Shown here in pieces: positions 9,230 to 18,046 of a stretch of DNA of 64,000 nt. The position numbers and the translations under genes were made by a program. The DNA is from Chthonomonas sp. (GTDB lineage: Bacteria; Armatimonadota; Fimbriimonadia; Fimbriimonadales; Fimbriimonadaceae), in the NCBI GenBank assembly GCA_016788425.1, contig JAEURQ010000003.1, positions 155,282 to 219,281 on the forward strand, written 5' to 3'. The notes under the pieces were generated by a model that searched no databases, was not told the origin of the DNA, and was given only the letters and a program-made list of their open reading frames with translations. Every line of letters begins with the position of its first letter. The stretch's first letter is position 1.

Positions 9230-10219
9230 ATGGCTATTATTCGCGCATCTAACCTTGCCAAATCCTTTTTCACGGTGAAGAAGGCGCCGGGTTTGGCGGG
9301 CGCCGTCAAGAGCCTGTTTTGGCGCGAGCGCAATGAGATTCAGGCGGTGAAGGGCGTGTCGCTAGAGATCAAAGAAGGCGAGCTCGTCGGCTTTCTCGGC
9401 CCCAACGGCGCGGGCAAAACCACGACCATCAAGATGCTGGCGGGAATCCTCTTTCCCAGTGGCGGCGAGGCCGAGGTGCTGGGCTACAAACCGTTCGATC
9501 GGCGGCCAGAAATGCTCCGCGAGATCAGCCTGGTGATGGGCAACAAGCAGCAGCTCTGGTGGGACCTCCCCGCCTGGGATAGCTTCGTGATGTACCGCGA
9601 GCTCTACGACATCGACCGGAAAGTGTTCGACCAACGGGCCGAGCGCCTCATCGCCGCGCTCGATCTCGGCGAAAAGGTGAACACGCAGGTCCGCAAAATG
9701 AGTCTTGGCGAGCGCATGAAGTGCGAGCTCGTCGCCGCCCTACTCCATCAACCGCGCGTCATCTTCCTGGATGAGCCCACCATCGGGCTCGACCTCGTCA
9801 GCCAGCAGCGCATTCGCGAGTTCTTGCTCGAACTCAACCGCAATGACCGCTGCACGATCATGCTGACCTCGCACTACATGCAAGATGTCAAGGAACTCGC
9901 CGAGCGCGTCATTATCATTGATCATGGCGTGAAGCTGTTCGACGACACGCTCGACAAGCTCACCGCCGCGCACTCCTCCGAGCGACATCTGCGACTGACC
10001 TTTAGTCACGAGGTGGACCCACAAACCCTTGCCCCTTACGGCACTCTTCGCGAGGAAACCTCGACCAGCGCCGTGCTGGCGATTGAGCCGCAACAGGTTC
10101 CGACCGCCACGGCGGCGATTCTCGCCAACTTCCCGGTGGCGGACATCGCCATCGAAGAGGTCTCGCTCGACGAGATCATCCGGCAAGTCTTTTCCACCAA
10201 GCCCGAAGGTTCAAAATAG
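9230..10219 (+). CDS. ABC transporter ATP-binding protein (ABC-2 type)
   Basis: The 329-residue nucleotide-binding protein has Walker A GPNGAGKT (from about residue 57), the signature MSLGERMKCEL, Walker B VIFLDEP (about 177-183) and a switch His in TSHYM. The C-terminal 90 residues form the extension found in ABC-2/NatA-type exporters. Such proteins power export of lipids, glycans, drugs or ions through a partner permease. No permease gene lies on either side, so the partner must be elsewhere. The next features downstream are a parS-like site that begins one base past the stop codon, and valS. Confidence 0.88.
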   Translation: MAIIRASNLAKSFFTVKKAPGLAGAVKSLFWRERNEIQAVKGVSLEIKEGELVGFLGPNGAGKTTTIKMLAGILFPSGGEAEVLGYKPFDRRPEMLREISLVMGNKQQLWWDLPAWDSFVMYRELYDIDRKVFDQRAERLIAALDLGEKVNTQVRKMSLGERMKCELVAALLHQPRVIFLDEPTIGLDLVSQQRIREFLLELNRNDRCTIMLTSHYMQDVKELAERVIIIDHGVKLFDDTLDKLTAAHSSERHLRLTFSHEVDPQTLAPYGTLREETSTSAVLAIEPQQVPTATAAILANFPVADIAIEEVSLDEIIRQVFSTKPEGSK

Positions 10220-10235
10220 TGTTTCACGTGGAACT
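10220..10235. promoter_or_regulatory. parS-like ParB binding site
   Basis: TGTTTCACGTGGAACT matches the broadly conserved chromosomal parS consensus TGTTNCACGTGAAACA at all but two positions (12 and 16), and the core GTTTCACGTGGAAC is palindromic apart from one pair. It sits in the non-coding gap between the ABC ATPase stop and valS. ParB normally binds such sites, usually near the replication origin, to organise and segregate chromosomes. parA and parB are not in this window. Immediately after it, TTTCCACCG occurs twice (10235-10243 and 10247-10255), 12 bases apart. Confidence 0.6.
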
Positions 10236-10308
10236 TTCCACCGGTTTTTCCACCGTGGTGTAAAATTGTTGTTGACCCTTTCACGACGCGAAAGGAGGAC
10301 AACGAAAT

Positions 10309-12912
10309 ATGCAAGAAGTGAACATGCCGACGCAGAATGCGTCGCGCCAAACCGAATCGAAGTGGTACGCGTGCTGGGAAGAAGCGGGGCTTTTCCGCCC
10401 TGACACCGACACGAGCAAACCGACCTACTCGATCACCATTCCCCCGCCCAACATCACCGGCTCGCTCCACATGGGGCACTCGCTGTGCTACCCCACGCAA
10501 GATGTTTTGGGGCGTTACAAGCGCCTGACCGGTCACCGCGTGATGATTTTGCCTGGCCAGGACCACGCCGGCATCGCCACGCAGAGCGTGGTGAGCAAGC
10601 AGCTGAAGGCGCAAGGCGTCAACCCGACCGAGCTCGGCCGTGAGAAGTTTATCGAGAAGGTGTGGGAGTGGCGCGAGGAATCGGGCAGCACGATTTTGGA
10701 GCAGTTCCGACAACTCGGCTGCGCGTTCGATTGGGAGCGGAGCCGCTTTACGTTGGATGATGAGTACGCCAAGGCGGTTCTGCAGGTGTTCATCGAATGG
10801 TTCGACGCGGGCATGATCTACAAAGGCAAGCGCGTGGTGAACTGGGATCCCGTGCTTCTGACGAGCGTCAGCGACATCGAAACCGAGCGCAAAAACGTGC
10901 GCGGCAAGCTGTATCACATCCGTTATCCGTTCGCGGATGGCTCCGGCCAGGTGGTGATTGCCACCACGCGCCCCGAGACAATGCTCGCCGACGTCGCGGT
11001 GGCCGTGCACCCCAGCGACAAGCGCTACGAAGGGCTCGTCGGCAAGAGTCTTCGCCTGCCGATTACGGGTCGCGAGATTCCGCTGATCGCCGACCAGTAC
11101 CCGGATCCTGAATTTGGAACCGGTGCGGTTAAAATTACGCCCGCGCACGATCCGAACGACTTTGAAGTCGGCGCGCGGCACAATTTGGAGATGCCAGTGG
11201 TGCTCGACGAGCGCGCCAAGGTGGTGGAAGGTTTCGGCGATTACAGCGGAATGGATCGCTATGCGGCCCGCAAGAAGATCGTTCAGCAGCTCGAAGACGA
11301 AGGGTTCCTGGTGAAGATTGAGGATCACGATATCGCGCTTATCGTGAGCGAGCGCTCGGGCGAAGTGGTGGAACCGCTGCTCAGCGAGCAGTGGTTTGTG
11401 CGCCAGACCGAACTCGCTGGCCCCGCGATTGAGGCGGTGAAGTCGGGCAAGATCAAGATCACCCCGAACCGCTACGAAACCGTGTATCTCGATTGGCTTG
11501 AGAACGTCCGCGATTGGTGCATCAGCCGCCAACTGTGGTGGGGTCACCGCATCCCGGTGTTCTACACCGCCGACGGCACGGCCGTGGCGGCGCAAAGCTG
11601 GGCCGAAGCCGAGGCGAAGGCCGGGCAACCGATTGAGCGGCAAGATAACGACGTACTCGACACGTGGTTTTCGAGCGGGCTGTGGCCGTTCGCGACCATG
11701 GGTTGGCCGCAAGAAACCGCGGACCTGGCCGAGTTCTATCCGACCTCGATCCTGGTCACGGACCGTAACATTTTGTACCTATGGGTGGCCCGCATGGTGA
11801 TGATGGGGTGCTATTTCTGCAAGGAGATTCCGTTCCATGAGGTGCTGATTCACGCGACGGTGATGACCGAGGATGGTCGCCGCATGAGCAAGTCGCTCGG
11901 CACCGGCGTCGATCCGCGTGAGATCATTGACAAAATGGGCGCCGACCCGCTGCGCTGGACCCTTTTGAGTCAGGCCGGTTCCAATCAGGAAATCCGTTAC
12001 AGCGAGCGTCGCACCGAAGACGCGCGAAACTTCTGCAACAAAGTGTGGAACGCCAGCCGGTTTGTGCTGATGAATTCGGAGGGCTACGAGGGTTTGGAGC
12101 CAAGTAGTTTCGAATTGGTTGACCAGTGGCTGCTGTCGCGTCTCGCCGAGACCGAAGCCGCTGTTCGCAAAGCGTACGACGACTACGATTTTCAAGCCGC
12201 GTGTCAGGCGTTGTTCAGCTTTTTCTGGACGGATTACTGCGACTGGTATCTCGAGGTGAGCAAGCATCGGCTGCAAGATCCGGCGCAACGCGCAACGCCG
12301 CAGTGGGTGCTGCACCAAGCATTGCGCGCGTTCCTCACGATGATGCACCCGATCACGCCATTCCTCACCGAGGAAATCATGTCGTATCTGCGATCTCCCG
12401 AAGAAAAGATGCTCATGGCAAGCGCGTGGCCGACAATTCCCGCCGCGTGGCACCAGCCGCAAATCGGAGCCCAAGTCGAACGCTGGTTCGAGATCACGCG
12501 TGCGCTGCGCGCCCTGCGCAACGATGTCGGTGTGAAGCCGAGCGAGCAGCTCGCCGAGGTATTCGTGGAAGGCGATCTGCAGGGCGGCGAATCGGTGATT
12601 CTCAGCCAAGCCAAGGTGCAACGCCTCACCCCGGGCAAGCCCAGCGGCAAAAGCGTGGCCACCACCATCAGCGGCGTGGACCTGCATATCCCGATCGAAG
12701 GGTTGATCGACCCCGAAAAAGAACGCGCCCGATTGCAGAAGGAACTCGAAAAGGTGGAACCCGAGCTCCTCAAAATCACGACACTTCTGTCGCAACCGAA
12801 CTTCGCTGAGCGGGCAAAACCCGAAGTCGTCGAGCGTAATCAACGGCAACAAGCCGAGCTCGAACAGAAGATCGTGAAGATCAAAGAACGAATGGAGCTA
12901 TTCGGTTCCTAA
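10309..12912 (+). CDS. valS: Valyl-tRNA synthetase
   Basis: This class I synthetase charges tRNA-Val with valine. The 867-residue protein has the HIGH-type motif HMGHS (from H54), the connective peptide 1 editing domain with ATTRPETMLAD, the KMSKS-type motif RMSKS (525-529), an anticodon-binding region after about 600 and a C-terminal coiled coil beginning near PIEGLIDPEKERARL. It is full length for the family. The ATG at 10309 has a strong ribosome binding site, AAAGGAGG, 12 bases upstream. The 89-base leader is too short for a T-box riboswitch. It converges with comEC, overlapping by 4 bases. Confidence 0.96.
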   Translation: MQEVNMPTQNASRQTESKWYACWEEAGLFRPDTDTSKPTYSITIPPPNITGSLHMGHSLCYPTQDVLGRYKRLTGHRVMILPGQDHAGIATQSVVSKQLKAQGVNPTELGREKFIEKVWEWREESGSTILEQFRQLGCAFDWERSRFTLDDEYAKAVLQVFIEWFDAGMIYKGKRVVNWDPVLLTSVSDIETERKNVRGKLYHIRYPFADGSGQVVIATTRPETMLADVAVAVHPSDKRYEGLVGKSLRLPITGREIPLIADQYPDPEFGTGAVKITPAHDPNDFEVGARHNLEMPVVLDERAKVVEGFGDYSGMDRYAARKKIVQQLEDEGFLVKIEDHDIALIVSERSGEVVEPLLSEQWFVRQTELAGPAIEAVKSGKIKITPNRYETVYLDWLENVRDWCISRQLWWGHRIPVFYTADGTAVAAQSWAEAEAKAGQPIERQDNDVLDTWFSSGLWPFATMGWPQETADLAEFYPTSILVTDRNILYLWVARMVMMGCYFCKEIPFHEVLIHATVMTEDGRRMSKSLGTGVDPREIIDKMGADPLRWTLLSQAGSNQEIRYSERRTEDARNFCNKVWNASRFVLMNSEGYEGLEPSSFELVDQWLLSRLAETEAAVRKAYDDYDFQAACQALFSFFWTDYCDWYLEVSKHRLQDPAQRATPQWVLHQALRAFLTMMHPITPFLTEEIMSYLRSPEEKMLMASAWPTIPAAWHQPQIGAQVERWFEITRALRALRNDVGVKPSEQLAEVFVEGDLQGGESVILSQAKVQRLTPGKPSGKSVATTISGVDLHIPIEGLIDPEKERARLQKELEKVEPELLKITTLLSQPNFAERAKPEVVERNQRQQAELEQKIVKIKERMELFGS

Positions 12913-14312
12913 TTCGTTTGCGTCGGTAGTTTACGGCGCGGCTCCCACATCAGGATCGCCGCGCCGTAAATGAGAACGAGCCACCACGCGCTAAACGGCC
13001 CGACCTGCACCAGGGTCGCGCCCCGGCCCATGGCCGAAACCACCACCCCAATGTATTGACAAAGGGCGGCCAGCATCAAAGGCACGCCAAGCCACGCGAA
13101 AAACGGCAACATCCACAGGAGCAGTCCGCCCGCGACAATCGGCAATACAACAAACCCGACCATCAAGTTCACGATCGGGCCAAGCCACGAAAACTCGCCG
13201 AAGTGGTACGCGAGCAAGGGCGCGGTGGCAACGGTGGCGACCAGCGAGGCCCGCAGCAACACCCCTAAACGGCGCAGAATCACGCGCGGCGTGGATTCCT
13301 CCATGGCCACCCATTGCAGTTGCCCAAACATCACGAGCGCAATTACCGAAACATAACTCAACTGAAATCCGGCGTTCAAAATTTCGTAAGGTTGCCAAAT
13401 GATCGTGCCTAAAAATGCCACCGCAAGAGCCGACAAAGCATCAGCTTCGCGATCAAATGCGTAGGGCAGCCAAACCAGCAACGCCAGGATCATTGCGCGC
13501 ATGGCGGGCGGACGCCAACCGGCGGCCATCACGTAGAGCACGAGCAGCACGCCCAAGAGCACCAGCTGCCCCCACCGGTGCATCCGCAGGCGTTGCAGAA
13601 CCTGCATGAGCAACAGGCTCAGCAACATCACGTGCATGCCGCTGGTGCTGATGATATGGATCACGCCGGTCGCGCGCAGGCCATCTTTCACTTCGTCCGA
13701 GACCTGGGCGTCGTCGTTAAACGTGAGCGCCCGAACCATGGCCGCGTCGTCCGCCGAAAGGTCGCGCGACATCGCGAGGCCAAAGCTCACCCTCAATCCG
13801 GAGCCGACTCGCGCGAGGTTCGTGCCAGAAGCCTCAAGAAACGCCCTCTGAGTAACAAGCCGCCCCGCAAGACCCATTCGGGCCAGACCGCCCCCTCCGG
13901 CGTCGCCAAAGGGCCGCAACTCGCCTTTCACGCGGAAGCGGTCCCCCCAGTTTGCGATCTCCCCGGGGCGGAGTTGCCAGATCAACCGGCGACCGTCGGC
14001 CATCACGACCACTTGCTCGCCAAAACGACCCGGTCGCGCAACGGAAATCACATCGGCCCGACCTTCGAACGGTTGCGCCGAGTTCAGCGAACGCATGGGC
14101 GAGAGAGGGCTGATAAGGAATCCAACGAGACCGAACCCGCCGACCATCAGCGCCCGCCACGACCAACCGGCAAGCCACAGCAAGACAATCAAGCCGAGAG
14201 CAACAAGCGGTGAGGATCGCGCGCCGATGCCGACGGCAAGCGCCAGGGCGCTCAGCACCAGCGGGCGACCGCGTAGCTCAGAGACTAGGCAAGTTCCGCG
14301 CCCGGTTCCCAT
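12909..14312 (-). CDS. comEC: ComEC/Rec2-family DNA uptake channel
   Basis: The 467-residue membrane protein contains the ComEC competence domain, with the typical phrase HIISTSGMHVMLLS, GWRPPAMRAMILALL and multiple membrane helices. A soluble N-terminal part (OB-like, about 60-170) precedes it. ComEC moves single-stranded DNA across the inner membrane in natural transformation. The usual C-terminal metallo-beta-lactamase domain is absent: the protein ends shortly after the last helix. The ATG at 14312 overlaps the end of the DciA-like gene by 28 bases, suggesting coupling. The family assignment is firm; whether competence is functional cannot be read from here. Confidence 0.85.
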   Translation of the reverse strand: MGTGRGTCLVSELRGRPLVLSALALAVGIGARSSPLVALGLIVLLWLAGWSWRALMVGGFGLVGFLISPLSPMRSLNSAQPFEGRADVISVARPGRFGEQVVVMADGRRLIWQLRPGEIANWGDRFRVKGELRPFGDAGGGGLARMGLAGRLVTQRAFLEASGTNLARVGSGLRVSFGLAMSRDLSADDAAMVRALTFNDDAQVSDEVKDGLRATGVIHIISTSGMHVMLLSLLLMQVLQRLRMHRWGQLVLLGVLLVLYVMAAGWRPPAMRAMILALLVWLPYAFDREADALSALAVAFLGTIIWQPYEILNAGFQLSYVSVIALVMFGQLQWVAMEESTPRVILRRLGVLLRASLVATVATAPLLAYHFGEFSWLGPIVNLMVGFVVLPIVAGGLLLWMLPFFAWLGVPLMLAALCQYIGVVVSAMGRGATLVQVGPFSAWWLVLIYGAAILMWEPRRKLPTQTN

Positions 14313-14605
14313 GTGCGTCGCGGGGTGCGCGTGCCAATCCGCAGCGCCAAAAAGAGCGATGTCCCGGCGTAGGCGTTGAGCTTGGCCAGAATGTCTGCCT
14401 GTTGCAATCGCAGCTCTTGGGCCCACGCCGAGCCGCTCGCGGCGATCCACAACGTGCCACGCTCAAAGCGATCCGGAACGCACTTCGAAGCGAGAAATTC
14501 CCCGACCACCTCGGGCCAATGCCGCAAGATCTGTTGCGCCCGAGCCGCGCGCAACACTTCGGCTTGCGCCACCGAATCACCCAACATATCGCCGATTTTT
14601 TTCAC
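14285..14605 (-). CDS. DUF721 / DciA-like protein
   Basis: The 106-residue protein carries a DUF721 domain, with ILRHWPEVVGEFLASKCVPD followed by GTLWIAASGSAWAQELRLQ. DciA proteins of this family load or recruit the replicative helicase DnaB in bacteria lacking DnaC or DnaI. Its start overlaps the recF stop by 4 bases (ATGA), a strong sign of an operon. A recF-DUF721 pair is also known near the origin in Actinobacteria. The short C-terminal tail (TPRRTWEPGAEL) is lineage-specific. Confidence 0.8.
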   Translation of the reverse strand: MKKIGDMLGDSVAQAEVLRAARAQQILRHWPEVVGEFLASKCVPDRFERGTLWIAASGSAWAQELRLQQADILAKLNAYAGTSLFLALRIGTRTPRRTWEPGAELA

Positions 14606-15681
14606 TGAATCACTCCCGATCGAATCTCAATTATCTTGGCCGATTTCGCCATCAAATCTCCCGCTTGCTCAGCCTCGGTGCACGTCAAAATTACTTGGCC
14701 CGAGTGCTGACTTGCGGTCGAAAGCAACCGGCTCCGACGCGACGCATCGAGTTCGCTGAACACGTCGTCGAGCAGCAAAATGGGCGAAACACCGAGCAGT
14801 TGCTCCATCACCTCGATGGTCGCCAGCTTAAGGCTCAGGGCCGCGGTGCGCTGCTGCCCTTGCGAGCCAAACAGCCGCACCTCGTTGTCGTTGACGCTCA
14901 GCAACAGCTCGTCGCGATGCGGCCCCACCAGGCTGCTTCCGCGCCGAATCTCCATCGGGCGCGCCGCGCGATACATCTCGGCCAGTGAATCGCGGACCGG
15001 CACCTCATCGCGCAACACATGAGTGATCGTCAACTGCTCGTCTGGCCCCATGTCGCGATGCACTTGCGCCGCCACGGGTTCAAGCTGCGCCAAGAACTCG
15101 CGACGGGTACTTCGCAGAGCCGCGCCATGACGATCGAGTTCCGCTTCCCAACTTTCGAACTGCTCATCCGCCACAAACCGCTCCGAGGCAAGTTTGAGCA
15201 AGGCGTTGCGCTGTTCGAGTGATCGTTTGTAGCTGGCCAAATGCCCCAGGTAGGCCGGGTACAGCTGGCACAAGGTCATGTCCATAAACTCACGCCGATC
15301 CGAGGGGTCGCCGCGAACAATGCTCAGATCTTCGTTGCTGAACACCACGCACGGAAGGCGGCCAATCAGGTCACTGGCTCGCTTGAGGTCGAGGCTGTTA
15401 ATAAACGCTCGCTTGCGCTTGCCGCGGGTTAGGTCCATCCGCAGCTCGGTTCGCGAGTCTTGGAGCCCGCCGCGCACGCTGGCTTGCTCTTCGCCGTGCC
15501 GAATCGCCTCGACTTCGCGACTGCCGCGCAACACCTTGCTGGTTGCCAAAAGGTGAACCGCCTCCAGGAGCGAGGTTTTGCCGTGCGCGTTCGGCCCCAC
15601 CACCAAATGGATGCCGGGTTCGAGCTGAAGCTCCGCATGCTCAATGTTGCGGAACTGGTGAACGGAGAGTCGCGCCAGCAA
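14602..15681 (-). CDS. recF: DNA replication and repair protein RecF
   Basis: RecF is an SMC-like ATPase that directs RecA loading at gapped DNA. The 359-residue protein has Walker A GPNAHGKT (29-36), the signature SQGQQR (273-278) and Walker B ILLLDDVFSELD (301-312). The start is TTG 15681, supported by AGGAGG just upstream. The gene begins the leftward recF-dciA-comEC group. The usual neighbours dnaA, dnaN and gyrB are not present; instead there is an unusual non-coding gap and an RDD gene. Confidence 0.95.
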   Translation of the reverse strand: MLARLSVHQFRNIEHAELQLEPGIHLVVGPNAHGKTSLLEAVHLLATSKVLRGSREVEAIRHGEEQASVRGGLQDSRTELRMDLTRGKRKRAFINSLDLKRASDLIGRLPCVVFSNEDLSIVRGDPSDRREFMDMTLCQLYPAYLGHLASYKRSLEQRNALLKLASERFVADEQFESWEAELDRHGAALRSTRREFLAQLEPVAAQVHRDMGPDEQLTITHVLRDEVPVRDSLAEMYRAARPMEIRRGSSLVGPHRDELLLSVNDNEVRLFGSQGQQRTAALSLKLATIEVMEQLLGVSPILLLDDVFSELDASRRSRLLSTASQHSGQVILTCTEAEQAGDLMAKSAKIIEIRSGVIQ

Positions 15682-15949
15682 GACCCTCCTAGTTTGGCAG
15701 GCGAACTCGATTTTCCCCGCCCCTAGATAATTAATCTCTTCTTAGAGATCAATCTTATTGTTGTTATTAAGGAAAACTTTCTCGGGGAAAAGCCCCCTTG
15801 GTTGAACCTGTCGCCGGTTCAGCGGCACCCTGGGAAAAGTGCGGGGAAAGGCCGGTGGATTTCCCCTAGACACCCCTTGTTTTCCCATGGTCCACAAATC
15901 CCCAAACCTGTCCCCACTCATTCCCCCAAATCTTTTCCCAAGTTGGGGA
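15682..15949. other. Non-coding gap with AT-rich block and G/C-run array
   Basis: Bases 15724-15780 form an AT-rich block (TAATTAATCTCTTCTTAGAG and TTATTGTTGTTATTAAGG regions). From about 15780 to 15950 there is an array of short G or C runs joined to A or T runs: GGGGAAA-type at 15784 and 15843, TTTCCCC-type at 15860, CCCC at 15872, TTTTCCC at 15880 and 15933, and CCCC/CCCCC at 15900-15927. One 7-of-9 match to a DnaA box, TGGTCCACA, occurs at 15888-15896. No gene is visible. The next-door recF suggests an origin or a complex regulatory region, but perfect DnaA boxes are missing. Confidence 0.45.
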
Positions 15950-16675
15950 TTACATCATATTGCGTTCGCGGCCGTATCGCATGACGGTCGCTTCGATCAT
16001 GTAAATCGGGTGAATCCCCTCGGGCATGGAGATCTGGTGGCGCTCGATAAACTTCGGCCACACCATCTCAATCTTCTCGCTCAGAACGTGGGGAGGCAAC
16101 TCAACGGCGCGGTCAGCGATCTGCTTGAGCATGCGATATTCGGCGATGTTCATCCGGCGCAGCGGCGGCAACTTCACTTCCAGCGGGTGAACGCCGTGTT
16201 TGTGCGGCGAGATCACCGGTCGCGTGACGTCGCGCAGGGAAATCACGACCGTGTTCGCAAGAATGTCGCCAAGGCGTTGTCCGCGCTCGGTCAGCACCAT
16301 GGCCGTGATCCCCAGGAAGAAGTACGCCGGCAGAAAGTCGGCCGCGCGCATGAGGTTGCGGTAGAGCGCCGCAGGGAATGTCACGGGCGTGCCGTCGGCC
16401 ATCACAACGCGCAGGCGATTGACGAACTTGCCGATGGTTTGGCCGTTCCAATAGAACTCCAGAAACGCGGGAAAAACAAAGTAGCCCAACGACCAATAGA
16501 TGAGGACGAGTGCAATTCCCGCTTTGCCCATGCTCGCCCCGATCAAGGTGACGGCAAACCCGATGACGCCAAAAATGATGAGGTCGATGAGGTGAGCCCC
16601 AATGCGGCGGCTTGGCGGAGCCAGGCGAAAAGAAAGCGCGACCTTTTCGGGGGTAATAATGGTGAGTTCGGTCAC
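15950..16675 (-). CDS. RDD-family membrane protein
   Basis: The 241-residue protein has an RDD domain: RRIGAHLIDLIIF in the first membrane helix, NGQTIGKFVNRLRVV after the second and RNLMRAADFLP before the third. RDD proteins are small multi-helix membrane proteins; some have been linked to ion or proton exchange, but most are uncharacterised. The C-terminal 90 residues (from LKQIADRAVELPPHVL) are soluble. I chose GTG 16675 because an in-frame GTG 21 bases upstream would overlap the divergent DUF58 start. RDD and DUF58 genes are common neighbours in bacteria. Confidence 0.78.
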   Translation of the reverse strand: MTELTIITPEKVALSFRLAPPSRRIGAHLIDLIIFGVIGFAVTLIGASMGKAGIALVLIYWSLGYFVFPAFLEFYWNGQTIGKFVNRLRVVMADGTPVTFPAALYRNLMRAADFLPAYFFLGITAMVLTERGQRLGDILANTVVISLRDVTRPVISPHKHGVHPLEVKLPPLRRMNIAEYRMLKQIADRAVELPPHVLSEKIEMVWPKFIERHQISMPEGIHPIYMIEATVMRYGRERNMM

Positions 16676-16682
16676 GACGCTT

Positions 16683-17996
16683 ATGATCGTACCCACGCGA
16701 CGACTCTGGATTCTACTTGCGGCAGGAGCCCTTATTCCCCTGCTGTCGGTTGTGGTGCCCGCCGCGTATGGGCTGCTGCTTCCTTACAACGTCGCGCTCC
16801 TCTTCATCGTGCTGGTGTCGGCCTGGGTGGCCAATCGGCAATCCCAGAACTTGGAGTTCGAACGCAAGAGCGATCCCGTGTTGTCGAATCGCCAGCAAAA
16901 CCGGATTTCGGTGGCCCTGGCCAATGCGAGTCAGCATCCGTTGCGAGTGCGGCTGCGCGACGGTGTCCCGGCTGCATTCGAGCAGGAATCAAATGACTTT
17001 GACTTTGAGCTCGGCGGATACGACCGCGTGGAAGCCAGCTATCACGTGCGCCCGGTTCAGCGCGGAACGGTGAATTACGAAGATGCCTACGTGCGGGTTC
17101 TGGCGCCGCTAGGGTTGTGCGAGGTGGAGAGGCGCCTCCCCGCCGAGCAGGAAGTTCACGTGTATCCGAACGTGCTGGCGTTGCGCGATTTCGATCTCCT
17201 TAAGCAGCGTGGTCGCTTGGCGCAAGCCGGTCAGCGTCGCAGTCGCTACCGCGCTCAAGGCACCGAGTTCGACTCGCTGCGCGACTACGCCAACGACAGT
17301 TTTCGGCTGATCGATTGGAAGGCGAGTGCGCGCCGCAACAAGCTCATGGTGCGCCAGTACACCACGGAGCGAAATCAGCCCGTCATGGTCTGCCTCGATT
17401 GTGGTCGAGCCATGCTCGGCGAGATTGACGGCGTGACTAAGTTGGACTACGCGCTCGACGCTGCGATCTTGTTGGTGCACGCCGCCATTGACGCGGGCGA
17501 CCTTGTCGGCGTGATGCCCTTTGACGACCAGGTGAAGGATGTTCTGCTACCCAAGAAGGGACGCACGCAAATGGGCCTCATCCTCAACGCGCTGCACGGA
17601 CTGCAGGGCCAGCCGCTGGAAAGCAACTATCAGGGCGCGTTTTTGCACCTGGCCAGCCAGCAGCGTCGCCGCTCGCTCATCGTGATCTTCACGGATGCCG
17701 AAGATCGCGCCCAAGCCGATCGCTTGGTCCGCGCGATTGCCCCGCTGAGCAAGCGGCACTTGGTATTTGTGGCGCGGGTGATTGACCCGGGAATCGCCGC
17801 CTTGCAAGCGAAACCCTTGGAGCGACGCCAAGACGTGTACGATCGCGCCGCCGCTCTTTGGTACGACTCCGAGCGACGATCGGCCTCAGCTGGATTGAAC
17901 GCCGCGAACGTGCAGAGCATTGAAGCCGAACCCCAAGACCTGGCACAGGCGTTAGTGAGTGCATATTTGCACGCAAAAGAGCGAGTAGCAATTTAG
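16683..17996 (+). CDS. DUF58 domain protein with two N-terminal helices
   Basis: The 437-residue protein starts with two closely spaced membrane helices (about 8-30 and 34-48), then an extracytoplasmic beta region, and then the DUF58 core with the hallmark SFRLIDWKASARRNKLMVRQ. A von Willebrand A-like fold follows (VMVCLDCGRAM and RSLIVIFTDAED, with MIDAS-like Asp/Ser residues). DUF58 proteins usually act beside MoxR AAA+ ATPases and transglutaminases; neither is in this window. The ATG is only 7 bases from the start of the divergent RDD gene, leaving no room for separate intergenic promoters. Confidence 0.82.
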   Translation: MIVPTRRLWILLAAGALIPLLSVVVPAAYGLLLPYNVALLFIVLVSAWVANRQSQNLEFERKSDPVLSNRQQNRISVALANASQHPLRVRLRDGVPAAFEQESNDFDFELGGYDRVEASYHVRPVQRGTVNYEDAYVRVLAPLGLCEVERRLPAEQEVHVYPNVLALRDFDLLKQRGRLAQAGQRRSRYRAQGTEFDSLRDYANDSFRLIDWKASARRNKLMVRQYTTERNQPVMVCLDCGRAMLGEIDGVTKLDYALDAAILLVHAAIDAGDLVGVMPFDDQVKDVLLPKKGRTQMGLILNALHGLQGQPLESNYQGAFLHLASQQRRRSLIVIFTDAEDRAQADRLVRAIAPLSKRHLVFVARVIDPGIAALQAKPLERRQDVYDRAAALWYDSERRSASAGLNAANVQSIEAEPQDLAQALVSAYLHAKERVAI

Positions 17997-18046
17997 GCTG
18001 CGGGCACCTCCCCACGATCTTTGCGGGTAAATAGCCTCAGTAACCT

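Noticed and set aside
10220-10308. T-box riboswitch before valS
   Set aside because: The leader is only 89 bases and lacks the T-box sequence and antiterminator.
10036-11712. A 558-codon minus-strand frame opposite valS
   Set aside because: It lies wholly against valS and the ABC ATPase, which have unmistakable motifs, and shows no recognisable fold.
15682-15949. Cluster of perfect DnaA boxes
   Set aside because: Only one 7-of-9 match (TGGTCCACA) was found; the G/C-run array is real, but it is not a recognised DnaA-box array.
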